Shown: positions 47,846-57,425 of the stretch, piece after piece
How positions within the stretch are numbered: the first letter of the stretch is position 1
How the letters are laid out: each line of letters begins with the position of its first letter
Origin: Gammaproteobacteria bacterium
GTDB lineage: Bacteria; Pseudomonadota; Gammaproteobacteria; Xanthomonadales; Wenzhouxiangellaceae
DNA length: 64,000 nucleotides
Assembly (NCBI GenBank): GCA_021772975.1
Contig: JAJFKY010000019.1
Coordinates: 35,432-99,431 of the forward strand
Reading direction: 5' to 3'
Notes under the pieces: generated by a model
The model's input: only the letters and a program-made list of their open reading frames with translations
Databases searched by the model: none
Told to the model about the DNA's origin: nothing
Program-made: the position numbers and the translations under genes

Positions 47846-49446
47846 GCGGCTCCAGTCCGGCCGGCCCCAATGCCGTCACCGCGGCCAACAACATTACTTA
47901 TGGTTACGACGCCAGCGGTAACCTGATCTGCGACAATCAAGGCAGCCAGATGGTGTATGACCCCTACAATCAACCCACCAGCATCCTGAAAAACGGCAGC
48001 CTGGCCACGTTTGCCTACGGCAGCGACGGGCAGCGCTACCGGCAGGGCGGTGACCGGGATATCCTGTATATCGACAAGCTGTATGAACGCCACAACCAGA
48101 GCAAGCATCAGTACTACATCGGTGACTATGCGGTGATCACCGATGAGGGCGCGGGCAGACAGATCAACTATCTGCACACCGACCGGCTGGGCAGCATTAT
48201 TGCGATCAGCAATGAGCAGTCACAGATCAACACCGATGAACAGCGCGGTTATGACCCGTTCGGCAAACCCCGGGAATACGACTGGAACGACAGTGACCCC
48301 AATGACGGTTCCAATGGTGATCTGAACGGATACGAGCAGACCACCTGGGGCTATACCGGGCACGAACATCTGAACGGCACCAATCTGATCCACATGAACG
48401 GGCGGGTATACGACTACAACCTGGGCCGGTTTATGTCGGTGGACCCGGTGATTCAGTTCGCCAACAACAGCCAGAGCTTCAACGGCTACAGCTACATCAT
48501 GAACAACCCGATGTCGGGCACTGATCCCAGTGGTTACATGGCCGAAACCGGCTGTGGCAGCAGCAACAGCGGTGGTTGCGGGGCATCGGGTGCGGATACG
48601 GCGGGTGATGCCAATGCGGTGACCTATGAGGTGATTGAGGAATCGATTACCGGATCGAGAACGAGAACCAGAAAATCGCTTAAGGTCAGTACACCAGACG
48701 GCAGCGCCATTATCAGCGGCGGCCAGATTGCGACCGCGCTGGGCAACGCCAAGGGCGCGATAGCGGCGATTGGTATTGTGATGGCGTATCTGGCTGGTGA
48801 GGGCAATGGCGCAGCCAGCGGTCAGACCACCAATACGATGGGTGGAGAAGGCGGTGATGGTGAGGCGGCGGATACGGGTAATCGTGCGAGTACGCCGAGC
48901 AGTGATGGAGGGGCCACGCAGAATGCGAGTGGGCAGGGAAATGGTGTAGAAAATAGCAGGGCCAATCCTTTTGATGATCAAGCTTCGTTTTTAGATCAGG
49001 TTTTAGATGTGAGAGAAGGGCTTCGGAAGTTCAAAGAGTTCAGAGACTTAGAAGAAAAATCTGGAGAATTGTCAATTACAAATAATGAGGATGAGCCTAC
49101 AGAGTATAATCAAAAAGAAGGAAGGATTAATATTAACTCCTCTACTTTAGAGAGTGAGTTTAAAACCAGAATGCATGGTTCTTTTGAGGACAGCTTAAGG
49201 GATTTAGATGATGATGCATATTTTCGCGCGATTGATAGTTATCCTGAATGGTTTGGGTTTACCTTAGAAAGGATTATTTTTCATGAAACTTTTCATAGTA
49301 CCCAAAAAGGGGCTGGATGGGCTGCGCTATTAACAGAAAATTCGGCTGAAATTGATGCTATTGATGCAACAAATCAGTTTATGTGGAAATACTTCAACGA
49401 GCCTTTTAGGCTAGACCATGGAACTGTTAGAAATAAGGAAAAATAA
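47638..49446 (+). CDS. Orphan RHS tip with zincin (HExxH) toxin domain
   Basis: 602 residues open from a GTG, but homology begins abruptly at 47629 in the middle of an RHS repeat. There is no signal peptide and no convincing RBS or promoter, so it is probably silent. It repeats the end of the giant protein (RHS core, GRFMSVDP, TDPSGY, and about 130 further residues with GAIAAIGIVMAYLAG), then diverges after about 48915. The new C-terminus is AT-rich and carries H549-E-T-F-H553 in ERIIFHETFHSTQ, with E567/E571 downstream in TENSAEIDA, a minimal zinc metallopeptidase arrangement. It could replace the first toxin by recombination in the shared core. Confidence 0.8.
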   Translation: MVQQYDAMSNVTETFGYDYLHRLQSSTRSDLPGVTGTVSIQYRYDALGNLIRKSDFSDSYSYGGAGQSCSGSSPAGPNAVTAANNITYGYDASGNLICDNQGSQMVYDPYNQPTSILKNGSLATFAYGSDGQRYRQGGDRDILYIDKLYERHNQSKHQYYIGDYAVITDEGAGRQINYLHTDRLGSIIAISNEQSQINTDEQRGYDPFGKPREYDWNDSDPNDGSNGDLNGYEQTTWGYTGHEHLNGTNLIHMNGRVYDYNLGRFMSVDPVIQFANNSQSFNGYSYIMNNPMSGTDPSGYMAETGCGSSNSGGCGASGADTAGDANAVTYEVIEESITGSRTRTRKSLKVSTPDGSAIISGGQIATALGNAKGAIAAIGIVMAYLAGEGNGAASGQTTNTMGGEGGDGEAADTGNRASTPSSDGGATQNASGQGNGVENSRANPFDDQASFLDQVLDVREGLRKFKEFRDLEEKSGELSITNNEDEPTEYNQKEGRININSSTLESEFKTRMHGSFEDSLRDLDDDAYFRAIDSYPEWFGFTLERIIFHETFHSTQKGAGWAALLTENSAEIDAIDATNQFMWKYFNEPFRLDHGTVRNKEK

Positions 49447-49811
49447 TGTTTGGAAAGTTTATTTTTATTTTGATCATATTATCCTTTGGTATTGATAATG
49501 TGTCTTCTTGTTGTAGCGGTGCTTTATTAAAAGCACTCAATCAGGATGCTATAATATCTTCTTCTTTGAGTATTGAAGAAGTGGAAAAAAAGGAGAGTGT
49601 TGTTATTCACGAAAATGGAGAAAAAAAACTAGTTCCATTTGGATTGGTTAATAATGAATGGGAAATTTTGAAAGGGTTACGTAAAGAAGGCGATTGTATT
49701 TTTCATGTTAAGACCGGCAAGGATTCATGGGATGGGCTATATGGAAGAGAGGCATATGTCTTGTTAAGAGGCAAGGAAATCATTTACGCTGTAGTGACAT
49801 CTATTTCATAG
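49446..49811 (+). CDS. Putative exported immunity protein for the orphan RHS toxin
   Basis: 121 residues. The ATG overlaps the stop of the orphan tip (TAATG). The N-terminus MFGKFIFILIILSFGIDNVSSCC is a signal sequence; VSSC could serve as a lipobox. The mature part is small and charged. As with the first immunity candidate it is AT-rich, coupled to the toxin gene and apparently exported, so it probably protects the periplasm from the zincin domain. Confidence 0.68.
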   Translation: MFGKFIFILIILSFGIDNVSSCCSGALLKALNQDAIISSSLSIEEVEKKESVVIHENGEKKLVPFGLVNNEWEILKGLRKEGDCIFHVKTGKDSWDGLYGREAYVLLRGKEIIYAVVTSIS

Positions 49812-49816
49812 CTTTT

Positions 49817-50878
49817 GCCCATGGTAACAACACCCACTACTGGTACGACGGTCAGGGCAATCCACTGGCCATTCAGGACCCGAACGGCAATACCATCCAC
49901 TCGGTATTCAACGGCCTGGGACAACGCACCAGTGTATCGGATCCCAACCAGGGGCTGACCAGCATGGTGGTCAATGGTCTGGGCGAGGTGATCAGTCAAA
50001 CCAATGCTCGTGGACAAACCTTCAGCATGAGCTATGACTTTATCGGGCGGATGATTGGCCGGGAGGTCAGTCAGCCGGGGCAGCCCGACATGGCCGATAG
50101 CTGGGATTATGACTTTGGTGTGGGCAATGGTCTGCTGGCACAAACCGCACGGGCCGTTGACAATATCCAGCAATGGCGGCGTGACTACAGTTATGATCAG
50201 AACTATCGCCCCAGTAGCCATACCACCACGCTGGACGGTAACGGCGAGGCATTCACGGTCAGTATTTACAGTGATCCTTACTTTGCCCGGGCTTACGCAC
50301 GCACTTATCCCAACAGCGCGTTAGCGATCTACAGCCGCTATGACCGGAACGGTTATCTGGCCGAAGAAGGCACGGCCGAGCAGGCTGGCATGCCCGATGA
50401 TTACCTGTACCGGCTGGAGGCGCTCAGTCCGCGTGGCCAGCGCGAGCAGATCCGTTATGGCAACGGCATGACCCAGCGCTGGACACACCATGCCAGCACC
50501 GGGCAAATGCAGCGCACCTGGTTTTATGAACAAGCAGGCAACGAATTGGTCAACATCCAGTATCAATACGACCGGTTTGGCAATGTGGTGCAGCAATACG
50601 ATGCTATGAGCAACGTCACCGAAACTTTCGGTTACGACTATCTGCACCGGCTGCAGTCATCAACCCGCTCGGATTTACCGGGCGTAACGGGAATGGTCAG
50701 TATCCAATACCGCTATGACGCCCTGGGCAATCTGCTTCGCAAGAGTGATTTCAGCGACAGCTACAGTTATGGCGGTGCGGGTCAAAGCTGCACCGGTAGT
50801 AAAGCGCCTATGCAGAGCACAGGCATGAGGGCTTGTCGATTGGCTGCGAATAATAACGTCAGCAGCCCACTATACTAA
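49817..50878 (+). pseudogene. Displaced internal RHS-repeat fragment
   Basis: Open frame without start, signal peptide or core. It begins HGNNTHYWYDGQGNPL, equivalent to the giant protein at about 44.5 kb, and runs through 15-20 YD-type segments to SYSYGGAGQSCTGS. RHS homology ends at about 50795 and an unrelated tail follows. Its last 217 bp duplicate the first 217 bp of the orphan tip, so joined head to tail the two fragments make one continuous RHS allele. Confidence 0.82.
50576..50792 (+). repeat. 217-bp direct repeat within rhs, copy 2
   Basis: Partner of 47629-47845 at an offset of 2947 bp, in direct orientation. Recombination between the copies would release a circle carrying RHS repeats, core, zincin toxin and immunity gene. 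Confidence 0.85.
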
Positions 50879-50942
50879 ATAGCTAGTTGGGTCTGAGGCG
50901 CAGACTTATCGCGGCCTTAGTAATTATTCCTTTGGTAGCCCG

Positions 50943-51392
50943 TCAAACTACGTGCGGAGCTCGCTGTTTTGCATACACTCCGCCCAGCACCAAACCGAAA
51001 ATAATATGCAGCATCAGGGTGGCCATGGGAGCATGCATGCCGATATTTAAGCCGAACAGGCCAGCGCCCGCCGTTGGCATGGGTATCAGCATCATCAGCA
51101 ACCAGGCGCCAATCGAAAATACAATACCTTTGGACCAACCACTGCTGGTGGGCAGGTTGGGGTATAGCAGTGAGAATAAAATTCCCCATAGGAACACGCC
51201 TATCATGAAATGAATGATCCAGCCGACAATCGGCGTGGGCGGTGTTCCCATCATGCTGCTGGCCATGCCGGTGAGCATGTTAATGGCATTGACATCAGGC
51301 ATAAGCCCCATCATTGATTTCATTATCATGATCGCAGATAAGACTATAGTAGCAATCAATCCAGCAAACATCCCGGCCGCTGTTTTATTCAT
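50943..51392 (-). CDS. DUF6789-like membrane protein
   Basis: 149 residues with four hydrophobic helices (MFAGLIATIVLSAIMIM, IVGWIIHFMIGVFLWGILF, SIGAWLLMMLIPMP, MLHIIFGLVLGGVYA). Met-rich loops (MKSMMGLMPDVNAINMLTGMASSMMG) match the DUF6789 pattern. Good RBS (GAGGAAAA) before the ATG at 51392. Function unknown. It is divergent from gcd. Confidence 0.75.
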   Translation of the reverse strand: MNKTAAGMFAGLIATIVLSAIMIMKSMMGLMPDVNAINMLTGMASSMMGTPPTPIVGWIIHFMIGVFLWGILFSLLYPNLPTSSGWSKGIVFSIGAWLLMMLIPMPTAGAGLFGLNIGMHAPMATLMLHIIFGLVLGGVYAKQRAPHVV

Positions 51393-51604
51393 GGTATTTT
51401 CCTCGCAGGTTTAAATTTTAGCGGTTGATTCCCGCGCCGCTATATATACCCTATCACTGTGAGTAAATCACTTCCAGTCAGGCTATAGTATTAATAAAAA
51501 ACACAAAGTATATCCTATGTTAATAAAAAAAATAACGGTTTGTTTTATGCCGTTAACTGCAGCATACTTAAAAATTAATAATTAAATTTGCAAGGAGCAG
51601 GATA

Positions 51605-53932
51605 ATGAGCGCACAGCATGTACAGCGGTCCGGCATAGCGGTAATTATTGCCCGTATCCTTGGTGGCGTTATCCTGGTTTTTGGTTTGCTGTTGGCGTTA
51701 GGTGGTGGTTGGCTGTTAAGTTTGAGTGGTTCCGCTTATTATCTGATTGCCGGCCTGGGCTGGCTGGTGGCAGGCTGGCTTATTTTCACCGCCAGGGCAA
51801 GCGGCGGCTACCTTTATGCGGCGGTATTTTTTAGCACTGTTATCTGGGCGTTCTATGAAGCCGATGGCAGTGCCTGGGCACTGGTGCCGCGTTTGATCGT
51901 TCCCGCGGTATTTATGGCGGCGGTCGCATTGTTGATGCCCTATCTGAAAAAAACTGCTGTCGGTAACCGCGGTGCCTGGATATTTGTGGTGCTGCTGATT
52001 GTGGCCGGAATCAGCGTGCCGGTATTTTATGCTGGAACTGCCTACATACCGTCAGATACGACAAGTATTCCGGGCCAGCGACAGATTATGTCAGACCCAT
52101 CGCCTCTGCGGACCGGATCAGACTGGCCTGCCTACGGCGGTAGTTATGCTGCCCGGCGTTATTCCCCGCTGCAGCAGATTAACAAGGGTAATGTCCGTGG
52201 CCTGGAGCGTACCTGGGTGTTTGAAACCGGTGATATGCCACCCGGTGATCCGTCCGACAGCAGCTATGGCGCGGAAACCACGCCCTTGAAGGTTGGCGAT
52301 AGTCTGTATCTGTGCACCGCCATGAATATCTTGATTGCCATTGATGCGCAGACCGGTATTGAACGCTGGCGGCATGACCCGGGTGTTGCGGAACAATATA
52401 TTCCCTATACCGCCGCCTGCCGTGGAGTCGCTTATTTTGAATCTCCGGCACAGACCGGTGGTAACTGCGGTAAGCGCATTATCGAGGGTACGCTGGATGG
52501 TCGTCTGATCGCGGTTGATGCAGCCAGCGGTCAGCGTTGTGAAGGTTTTGGAGAAAACGGCTCAGCCAGTATTACCGTTGGGATGGGTCAGGTTGAACCC
52601 GGTATGGTCGCCATGACTTCGCCGCCAACCATTATTCAGGGGGTGATCGTAACGGGCCATCAGGTCAAGGATGGTATCAGCATTGATGCGCCGTCCGGGG
52701 TGCTGCAGGGATTTGATGCGGTTACCGGTGAGCATCTATGGGCCTGGGATATGGACCGGCCGGAATTGAGCGGACGGCCAACCGATGGTGCGCCGTTTAC
52801 ACGCGGCACACCCAATATGTGGACCACGGCGTCGGGTGATGAAGCGCTCGGATATGTGTATGCGCCGATGGGCAATTCAGCCGGTGATTATCTCAGTGCG
52901 GACCGATCCGGTGCGGAGGATACCTATTCAACCGCGCTGGTAGCACTGGATGTTAATACCGGCAAGCCGGTGTGGCACTTCCGCACCGTGGATATTGATG
53001 TCTGGGATTATGATCTTGGCTCGCAGGCCAGTCTGGTCGATTTTCCGGCTGGTGGTGGCACGGTACCCGCATTGATATTGCCGACCAAGCAGGGTGATAT
53101 TTATGTGCTTGACCGGCGTACCGGCAAACCTCTGACCGGTGTTGAGAGGCGTAGGGTTCCAGCGGGCGGCGTCGAGCCCGAAGAGCGCACCCCGACCCAG
53201 CCGTTTTCGGCTTATCACACGCTGGCAAAGCCCGCGCTGGAAGAACGCGATATGTGGGGTATGTCACCGCTTGATCAGATGATCTGCCGTATTCAATACC
53301 GCCGTGCTGCCTATGCAGGTATTTATACACCGCCAACCAGCGAGCGCCACTGGATTCAGTATCCCGGTTATAACGGCGGTTCTGACTGGGGTGGTGTGGC
53401 CATCGACGCAAGCCGCGGTATTATCGTGGCGAATTATAATGATATGCCGAACTATAACCGGCTGGCGCCACAGGCAGGCGCGCCATATGCCATTGATGTG
53501 AATGCGGGCTGGCGTATGCCGTTCACCGACCTGTTGTGCAAGGAGCCTCCCTACGGTGGTATTCGCGCGATCGACCTGGTTAGTGGCGCAACACTCTGGG
53601 ATCGCCCGTTCGGAACCGCCCGGCGCAATGGTCCATTTGGTATTCCCTCCATGTTGCCCGCGGTGATTGGTACGCCCAACAATGGTGGCCCGGTGGTTAC
53701 CGCGGGCGGTCTGATTTTTATTGCGGCCGCTACCGATAACCTGATCAAGGCCATCGATATTGAGACTGGTGAAACGCTCTGGCAGGACAAGCTTTCGGCA
53801 GGCGGTCAGGCAACCCCCATGACCTATGAATATAACGGGCGGCAATACGTTGTGATCATGGCAGGCGGGCATCATTTTATGCATACACCGATTGGTGATG
53901 ATCTGATTGCCTACGCACTGCCGGGGGATTGA
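51605..53932 (+). CDS. gcd: Membrane-bound PQQ-dependent glucose/quinate-type dehydrogenase
   Basis: 775 residues, RBS AAGGAG. Five N-terminal membrane helices (to about 140) anchor a PQQ beta-propeller in the periplasm. Seen features: DWPAYGGSYAARRYSPLQQIN, repeated tryptophan-docking W motifs (GIERWRHDPGV, LWAWDMDRP, KPVWHFRTVDIDVWDYDLG), and the end GGHHFMHTPIGDDLIAYALP. It oxidises aldoses, or quinate/shikimate in close relatives, passing electrons to ubiquinone. No pqq synthesis genes are in the window. The 211-bp upstream gap is AT-rich with AACGG/CCGTT arms at about 51533-51554. Confidence 0.92.
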   Translation: MSAQHVQRSGIAVIIARILGGVILVFGLLLALGGGWLLSLSGSAYYLIAGLGWLVAGWLIFTARASGGYLYAAVFFSTVIWAFYEADGSAWALVPRLIVPAVFMAAVALLMPYLKKTAVGNRGAWIFVVLLIVAGISVPVFYAGTAYIPSDTTSIPGQRQIMSDPSPLRTGSDWPAYGGSYAARRYSPLQQINKGNVRGLERTWVFETGDMPPGDPSDSSYGAETTPLKVGDSLYLCTAMNILIAIDAQTGIERWRHDPGVAEQYIPYTAACRGVAYFESPAQTGGNCGKRIIEGTLDGRLIAVDAASGQRCEGFGENGSASITVGMGQVEPGMVAMTSPPTIIQGVIVTGHQVKDGISIDAPSGVLQGFDAVTGEHLWAWDMDRPELSGRPTDGAPFTRGTPNMWTTASGDEALGYVYAPMGNSAGDYLSADRSGAEDTYSTALVALDVNTGKPVWHFRTVDIDVWDYDLGSQASLVDFPAGGGTVPALILPTKQGDIYVLDRRTGKPLTGVERRRVPAGGVEPEERTPTQPFSAYHTLAKPALEERDMWGMSPLDQMICRIQYRRAAYAGIYTPPTSERHWIQYPGYNGGSDWGGVAIDASRGIIVANYNDMPNYNRLAPQAGAPYAIDVNAGWRMPFTDLLCKEPPYGGIRAIDLVSGATLWDRPFGTARRNGPFGIPSMLPAVIGTPNNGGPVVTAGGLIFIAAATDNLIKAIDIETGETLWQDKLSAGGQATPMTYEYNGRQYVVIMAGGHHFMHTPIGDDLIAYALPGD

Positions 53933-54504
53933 TATAACCGCCGCCTGGCAAGATTTATATCGCCCTCGGGAATTTATTAAGACGTTTGTTTTTGCAATTT
54001 TTAATGTGTATGGCCAGTTTGGCTGCGATAAAGCTTCAACTGGCGATTAAGTATTTCTATGAAATAAAAGGCTAATCTGGACAGGCTGCTCACAGGGTTA
54101 ACTTTTAGCGTATGGGTTGGCGGCAAATAAAGCGGGGCTGCCGACTTAGTTGAATTTATCAGGCGATGCTTTCCGCTCGTAAAGAGTTTTATCTAGCGGT
54201 ACATCTGGCTGCGGCTTTAATAAACCCAATGCGCGCTGCTCATTGCTGTGCTGGCCGACAGTAACAATACTATTGCCTGTGTTGGGTTTTATAAATTTAC
54301 TTGATCACTGAACAGGCTATAGCTTGCTGACACGTGCAGCTGCCTCATCGGCTATATTGAATTGAATCCGCATCTTCTTACTGCGAAGCTGGCATGCTTT
54401 AATCCGCTTCACGCGAATTTACAGGCCAGCAGTATAATATCAGGTGCCTGGCAGGCAGCCAGGTGGTTCTAATGGATGACTATCAATTTTTAAGGATGAA
54501 AATT
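53933..54504. other. Gene-free stretch after gcd
   Basis: About 570 bp with no convincing gene on either strand. The one structure I see is a widely spaced dyad, AAACCCAA (54222-54229) and TTGGGTTT (54282-54289), which could form a stem with an internal structured loop. The last 30 bp hold the RBS of the next gene. Confidence 0.5.
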
Positions 54505-56433
54505 ATGATTACAAGACGTTATTTGAGTTTATTGTCATTGCTTGCGCTGACGCCGGTTGTCAGTCAGGCGCAGAGCGAAGGCCCGGTAGCCAAGCAGCTG
54601 GCCGGCCCACCTTCCGAGTTTGCGGCCATGCAGCCGGCCGATGCGATGAGTTCGGCGGTGCATTCCAAAAGCGCATTGATCCCGGTTCAGTTAAATAAGG
54701 CGACTAAAGGCGCATGGTCCTGGCAGACTGAGCTGGCAGTGGATGGTGGTGACCTGCAGGTATTGGTGTTTTCTGATAATTCCAGTGATTGGAACATCAG
54801 CATGCGTGGACCGACCGCGTTGCGGGCCCAATCGATTGATGTGCTGAGTTCGGATACGCGCCAAACCAGTTTTGGCATCAACGCAGCCAGCCATCCGGCC
54901 GATTATTATCGGTTTGATGCATTACCGCTGGGGCAGTGGACATTGACTGTCGAAGCGCTGAATCCCGACCAGACCGAAGGCTTTGTGCTGATCGGCAGCG
55001 ACAGCCCGCAACGGATATTGTCTTATCAGGCTGCCGGTCGGCAGATAGCAGGCCAGCGAATTGGTTTTGCCACTTATCAATATGCCGAGGATGATTCGCG
55101 GGCGAGCATCAGCAGCGCGCTGCTGCGGGTGACCGGGCCGGGTCAGCGGGGCACAGCCAGCTATGCGATGTTTGACGATGGTTTACATCACGACGGGCAG
55201 GCTGGTGATGGTATTTATGGCGGTGATTTTCTGGCTGCAGAGGCCGGCGATTACAACGTGCAGGTGGTTGTCAATGGTGTCAGCGGTGACAACCTGCCAT
55301 TTGTCCGCACCACTGAACATCTGGTGCCGGTAATAGCTTCAGACTTGAAGCTCAGTGCTGAGCCGGCTCATACCAGTGAACTCAGCGAGCAGCGTCTGCT
55401 GGTTAATTTAAATGTTGACAGTCTGGAGGAGGGCGCGAAATACCATGCTTATGCAGAAGTATGGGGCCAGTCCGAAGCCGATTACCGGCAGCAGATTCCG
55501 GTGGCCTGGATCGGCGGCATGGTAACCAGTGCTGAGGGCAAACTAGGTCTGGGTCTGGATACCCGCTGGATTGCCAGAGCCGGCGCCAGCGCACCATTTG
55601 AACTGCGCAATGTGCGGGTCGAGGATCCGGATCACTTCATTCAGCTGGCGGCGTCTGAATCGATGCCATTAAACGTGCCATTGTTGCCGGACAGCGCTAC
55701 CCGAGCGTTCAGCGGGCAGGTTGATACTGAAATGCTGATGGGCATGGCGCCACCGGCGGTTAATCGTGGCGTGGGTTCCAAACTGCTGTTGGTGCATGGT
55801 TATTGTTCGGGCAATGTATGGGGGCCGGTAGCCGGTCAGTTCAGTAATGCAGCGGTGTTTGCGGACTTTAACCAGAACCGGTCACATGATCAGTTCGCCC
55901 AGCAAATCTTTAATTTTGGCAGCACCTATAATTCCTACGGTATCGTCGCGCACAGCCAGGGCGGAGCGGCTGCCACGCACTTGTATACGTATTACTGGAG
56001 TGGCCTGGATAATGCCACCGGGCCACGCCTGATTCAGTCGGTGGGCACGCCTTATCAGGGTACCGCGCTGGCGGGTAATCTGGCCGCTTTGGGCAGTGTG
56101 TTTGGAGTCGGCTGTGGCAGCAATACTGACCTGACCTACAGCGGTGCGGCCGCCTGGCTGGCCGGTATTCCTTCCTGGGCACGCGGTCAGGTCAATTATT
56201 ATTCGACCTCGTTTACCGATTTGTGGTGGCGTTACGATTACTGCCATCTGGCTACTGATCTGTTGCTCAGCGATCCGGAAGATGGCACCACCGAGAAGGC
56301 TTATGCACAGTTGCCCGGCGCGATTAATCGCGGCCACGTAACCGGCTGGTGTCATACCAGCGGGATGCGCGATCCTGCTCAGACCACTGACAGCAGCCGC
56401 AACAGCAGTATGAATGCCAATGCCGCGCGTTAG
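54505..56433 (+). CDS. Large secreted lipase-like alpha/beta hydrolase with choice-of-anchor-type domain
   Basis: 642 residues from ATG 54505 (AAGGA at 8 nt). Signal peptide MITRRYLSLLSLLALTPVVSQAQ. N-terminal beta domains (about 60-170) are followed by a domain with ALLRVTGPGQ, MFDDGLHHDGQAGDGIYGG, the D-D-G-x-x-x-D-x-x-x-x-D-G-x-Y pattern of choice-of-anchor X-like modules. The C-terminal part is a lipase: LLLVHGYCSGN (oxyanion), nucleophile S484 in VAHSQGGAAATHL, SVGTPYQGTALAG, and a late His in RGHVTGWCHTSG. It probably hydrolyses an extracellular lipid or polyester. Confidence 0.82.
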   Translation: MITRRYLSLLSLLALTPVVSQAQSEGPVAKQLAGPPSEFAAMQPADAMSSAVHSKSALIPVQLNKATKGAWSWQTELAVDGGDLQVLVFSDNSSDWNISMRGPTALRAQSIDVLSSDTRQTSFGINAASHPADYYRFDALPLGQWTLTVEALNPDQTEGFVLIGSDSPQRILSYQAAGRQIAGQRIGFATYQYAEDDSRASISSALLRVTGPGQRGTASYAMFDDGLHHDGQAGDGIYGGDFLAAEAGDYNVQVVVNGVSGDNLPFVRTTEHLVPVIASDLKLSAEPAHTSELSEQRLLVNLNVDSLEEGAKYHAYAEVWGQSEADYRQQIPVAWIGGMVTSAEGKLGLGLDTRWIARAGASAPFELRNVRVEDPDHFIQLAASESMPLNVPLLPDSATRAFSGQVDTEMLMGMAPPAVNRGVGSKLLLVHGYCSGNVWGPVAGQFSNAAVFADFNQNRSHDQFAQQIFNFGSTYNSYGIVAHSQGGAAATHLYTYYWSGLDNATGPRLIQSVGTPYQGTALAGNLAALGSVFGVGCGSNTDLTYSGAAAWLAGIPSWARGQVNYYSTSFTDLWWRYDYCHLATDLLLSDPEDGTTEKAYAQLPGAINRGHVTGWCHTSGMRDPAQTTDSSRNSSMNANAAR

Positions 56434-56515
56434 GTTGGTGCGGCAGTATTGATGGCGGTGTTTTACCGGCAGGCGCAATCTGCGCCTGCTTTTAACTGAG
56501 CGGGATCAGCTGAAG

Positions 56516-56761
56516 CTAGTCGTTTTCGCGCTTAACCCGGATATCCAACCCGTCAGCCAGGGTGGTAAAACTGATTACGATAGGCTGACAGCATACCTGG
56601 CAGTCTTCAACATATTCAGCCGCTGCGCTGCTGCGATCGATCACAATATCCATGGATTCCCAGCAGTATGGACAGGTGATCGGGGTTTCCAGCAGCAGAT
56701 CACTGGCCGACTCAAATTCAGGGTTATCAGAGTGACGATGCATAGAGTGGTCTGCGGTCAT
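56516..56761 (-). CDS. CPXCG-motif cysteine-rich protein
   Basis: About 81 residues from Met 56761; 56743 is also possible and neither has a strong RBS. Two cysteine pairs (ITCPYCWESMDIVID and DCQVCCQPIVI) form a probable zinc knuckle, the signature of the CPXCG small-protein family. The function of the family is unknown. Confidence 0.82.
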   Translation of the reverse strand: MTADHSMHRHSDNPEFESASDLLLETPITCPYCWESMDIVIDRSSAAAEYVEDCQVCCQPIVISFTTLADGLDIRVKREND

Positions 56762-56972
56762 GGGTGCTTGAAGATAGTACAGGCAAAAGCGAATTCGGTC
56801 AGGCTGAACCTGCGACGGCACTGGCATTGGTGGCCACTGTCGAGGCTGTATGGGACAATCCGGACCAGTTAACCCGACATGGTTATCGGCATAGTTATAT
56901 TGGTTAGCAGACGGTCTGAATACGACATGTTAGGATGACAGTCATAAAATTATTAATAAAACGTTAAGGAAA

Positions 56973-57359
56973 ATGTTGTTCAATCGGCGCACCACAGGCC
57001 GTTTAAGGTTGTTAGCGCTGCTGGCGCTGTTACTCAACATCGCTTATCCGGCGGGTTATATGCCCGGGGATCTGACCCAGGGCAACTGGGTAGTGATCTG
57101 TCCGGATGGGCTGCCCCAGGGTGTTCTGAGTGATGCCCATCATGGCCATGGCGGCGATGACCACGACCACGATGAAAGCAGCAACTCGTATTGCCCGCTG
57201 GGCAGTCATTTATCAGCCAAATATCTACCGTTCTTACCGACCGGGTTCACCGGTTCCAGCACCCGCTATGTCGCCGCACAAATTCCGCGGCAACTCTTCT
57301 CCACCCGTTTTATCAGGGTTTATCAAACGCGGGCTCCACCTGCATTACTGATCGCTTAA
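56973..57359 (+). CDS. DUF2946-like exported His-rich protein
   Basis: 128 residues. Hydrophobic N-terminus (LRLLALLALLLNIAYPAGYMPGD) with the PAGYMP segment typical of DUF2946. VICPDGLP and SYCPLG give two spaced cysteines, and a metal-binding-like run HHGHGGDDHDHDE lies between them. It precedes an outer-membrane protein gene rich in Met and His, so a role in copper or other metal handling is plausible (inference). Confidence 0.72.
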   Translation: MLFNRRTTGRLRLLALLALLLNIAYPAGYMPGDLTQGNWVVICPDGLPQGVLSDAHHGHGGDDHDHDESSNSYCPLGSHLSAKYLPFLPTGFTGSSTRYVAAQIPRQLFSTRFIRVYQTRAPPALLIA

Positions 57360-57425
57360 AAGATTCATTAACAACAAGTGCTGGCTGATGAGCCGGCTGA
57401 GATTGATATTTTTGAGGGAATAGTT

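Noticed and set aside
50887..51213. Plus-strand frame opposite the DUF6789-like gene
   Set aside because: The minus-strand gene has a good RBS and four membrane helices; the plus frame has no recognisable feature.
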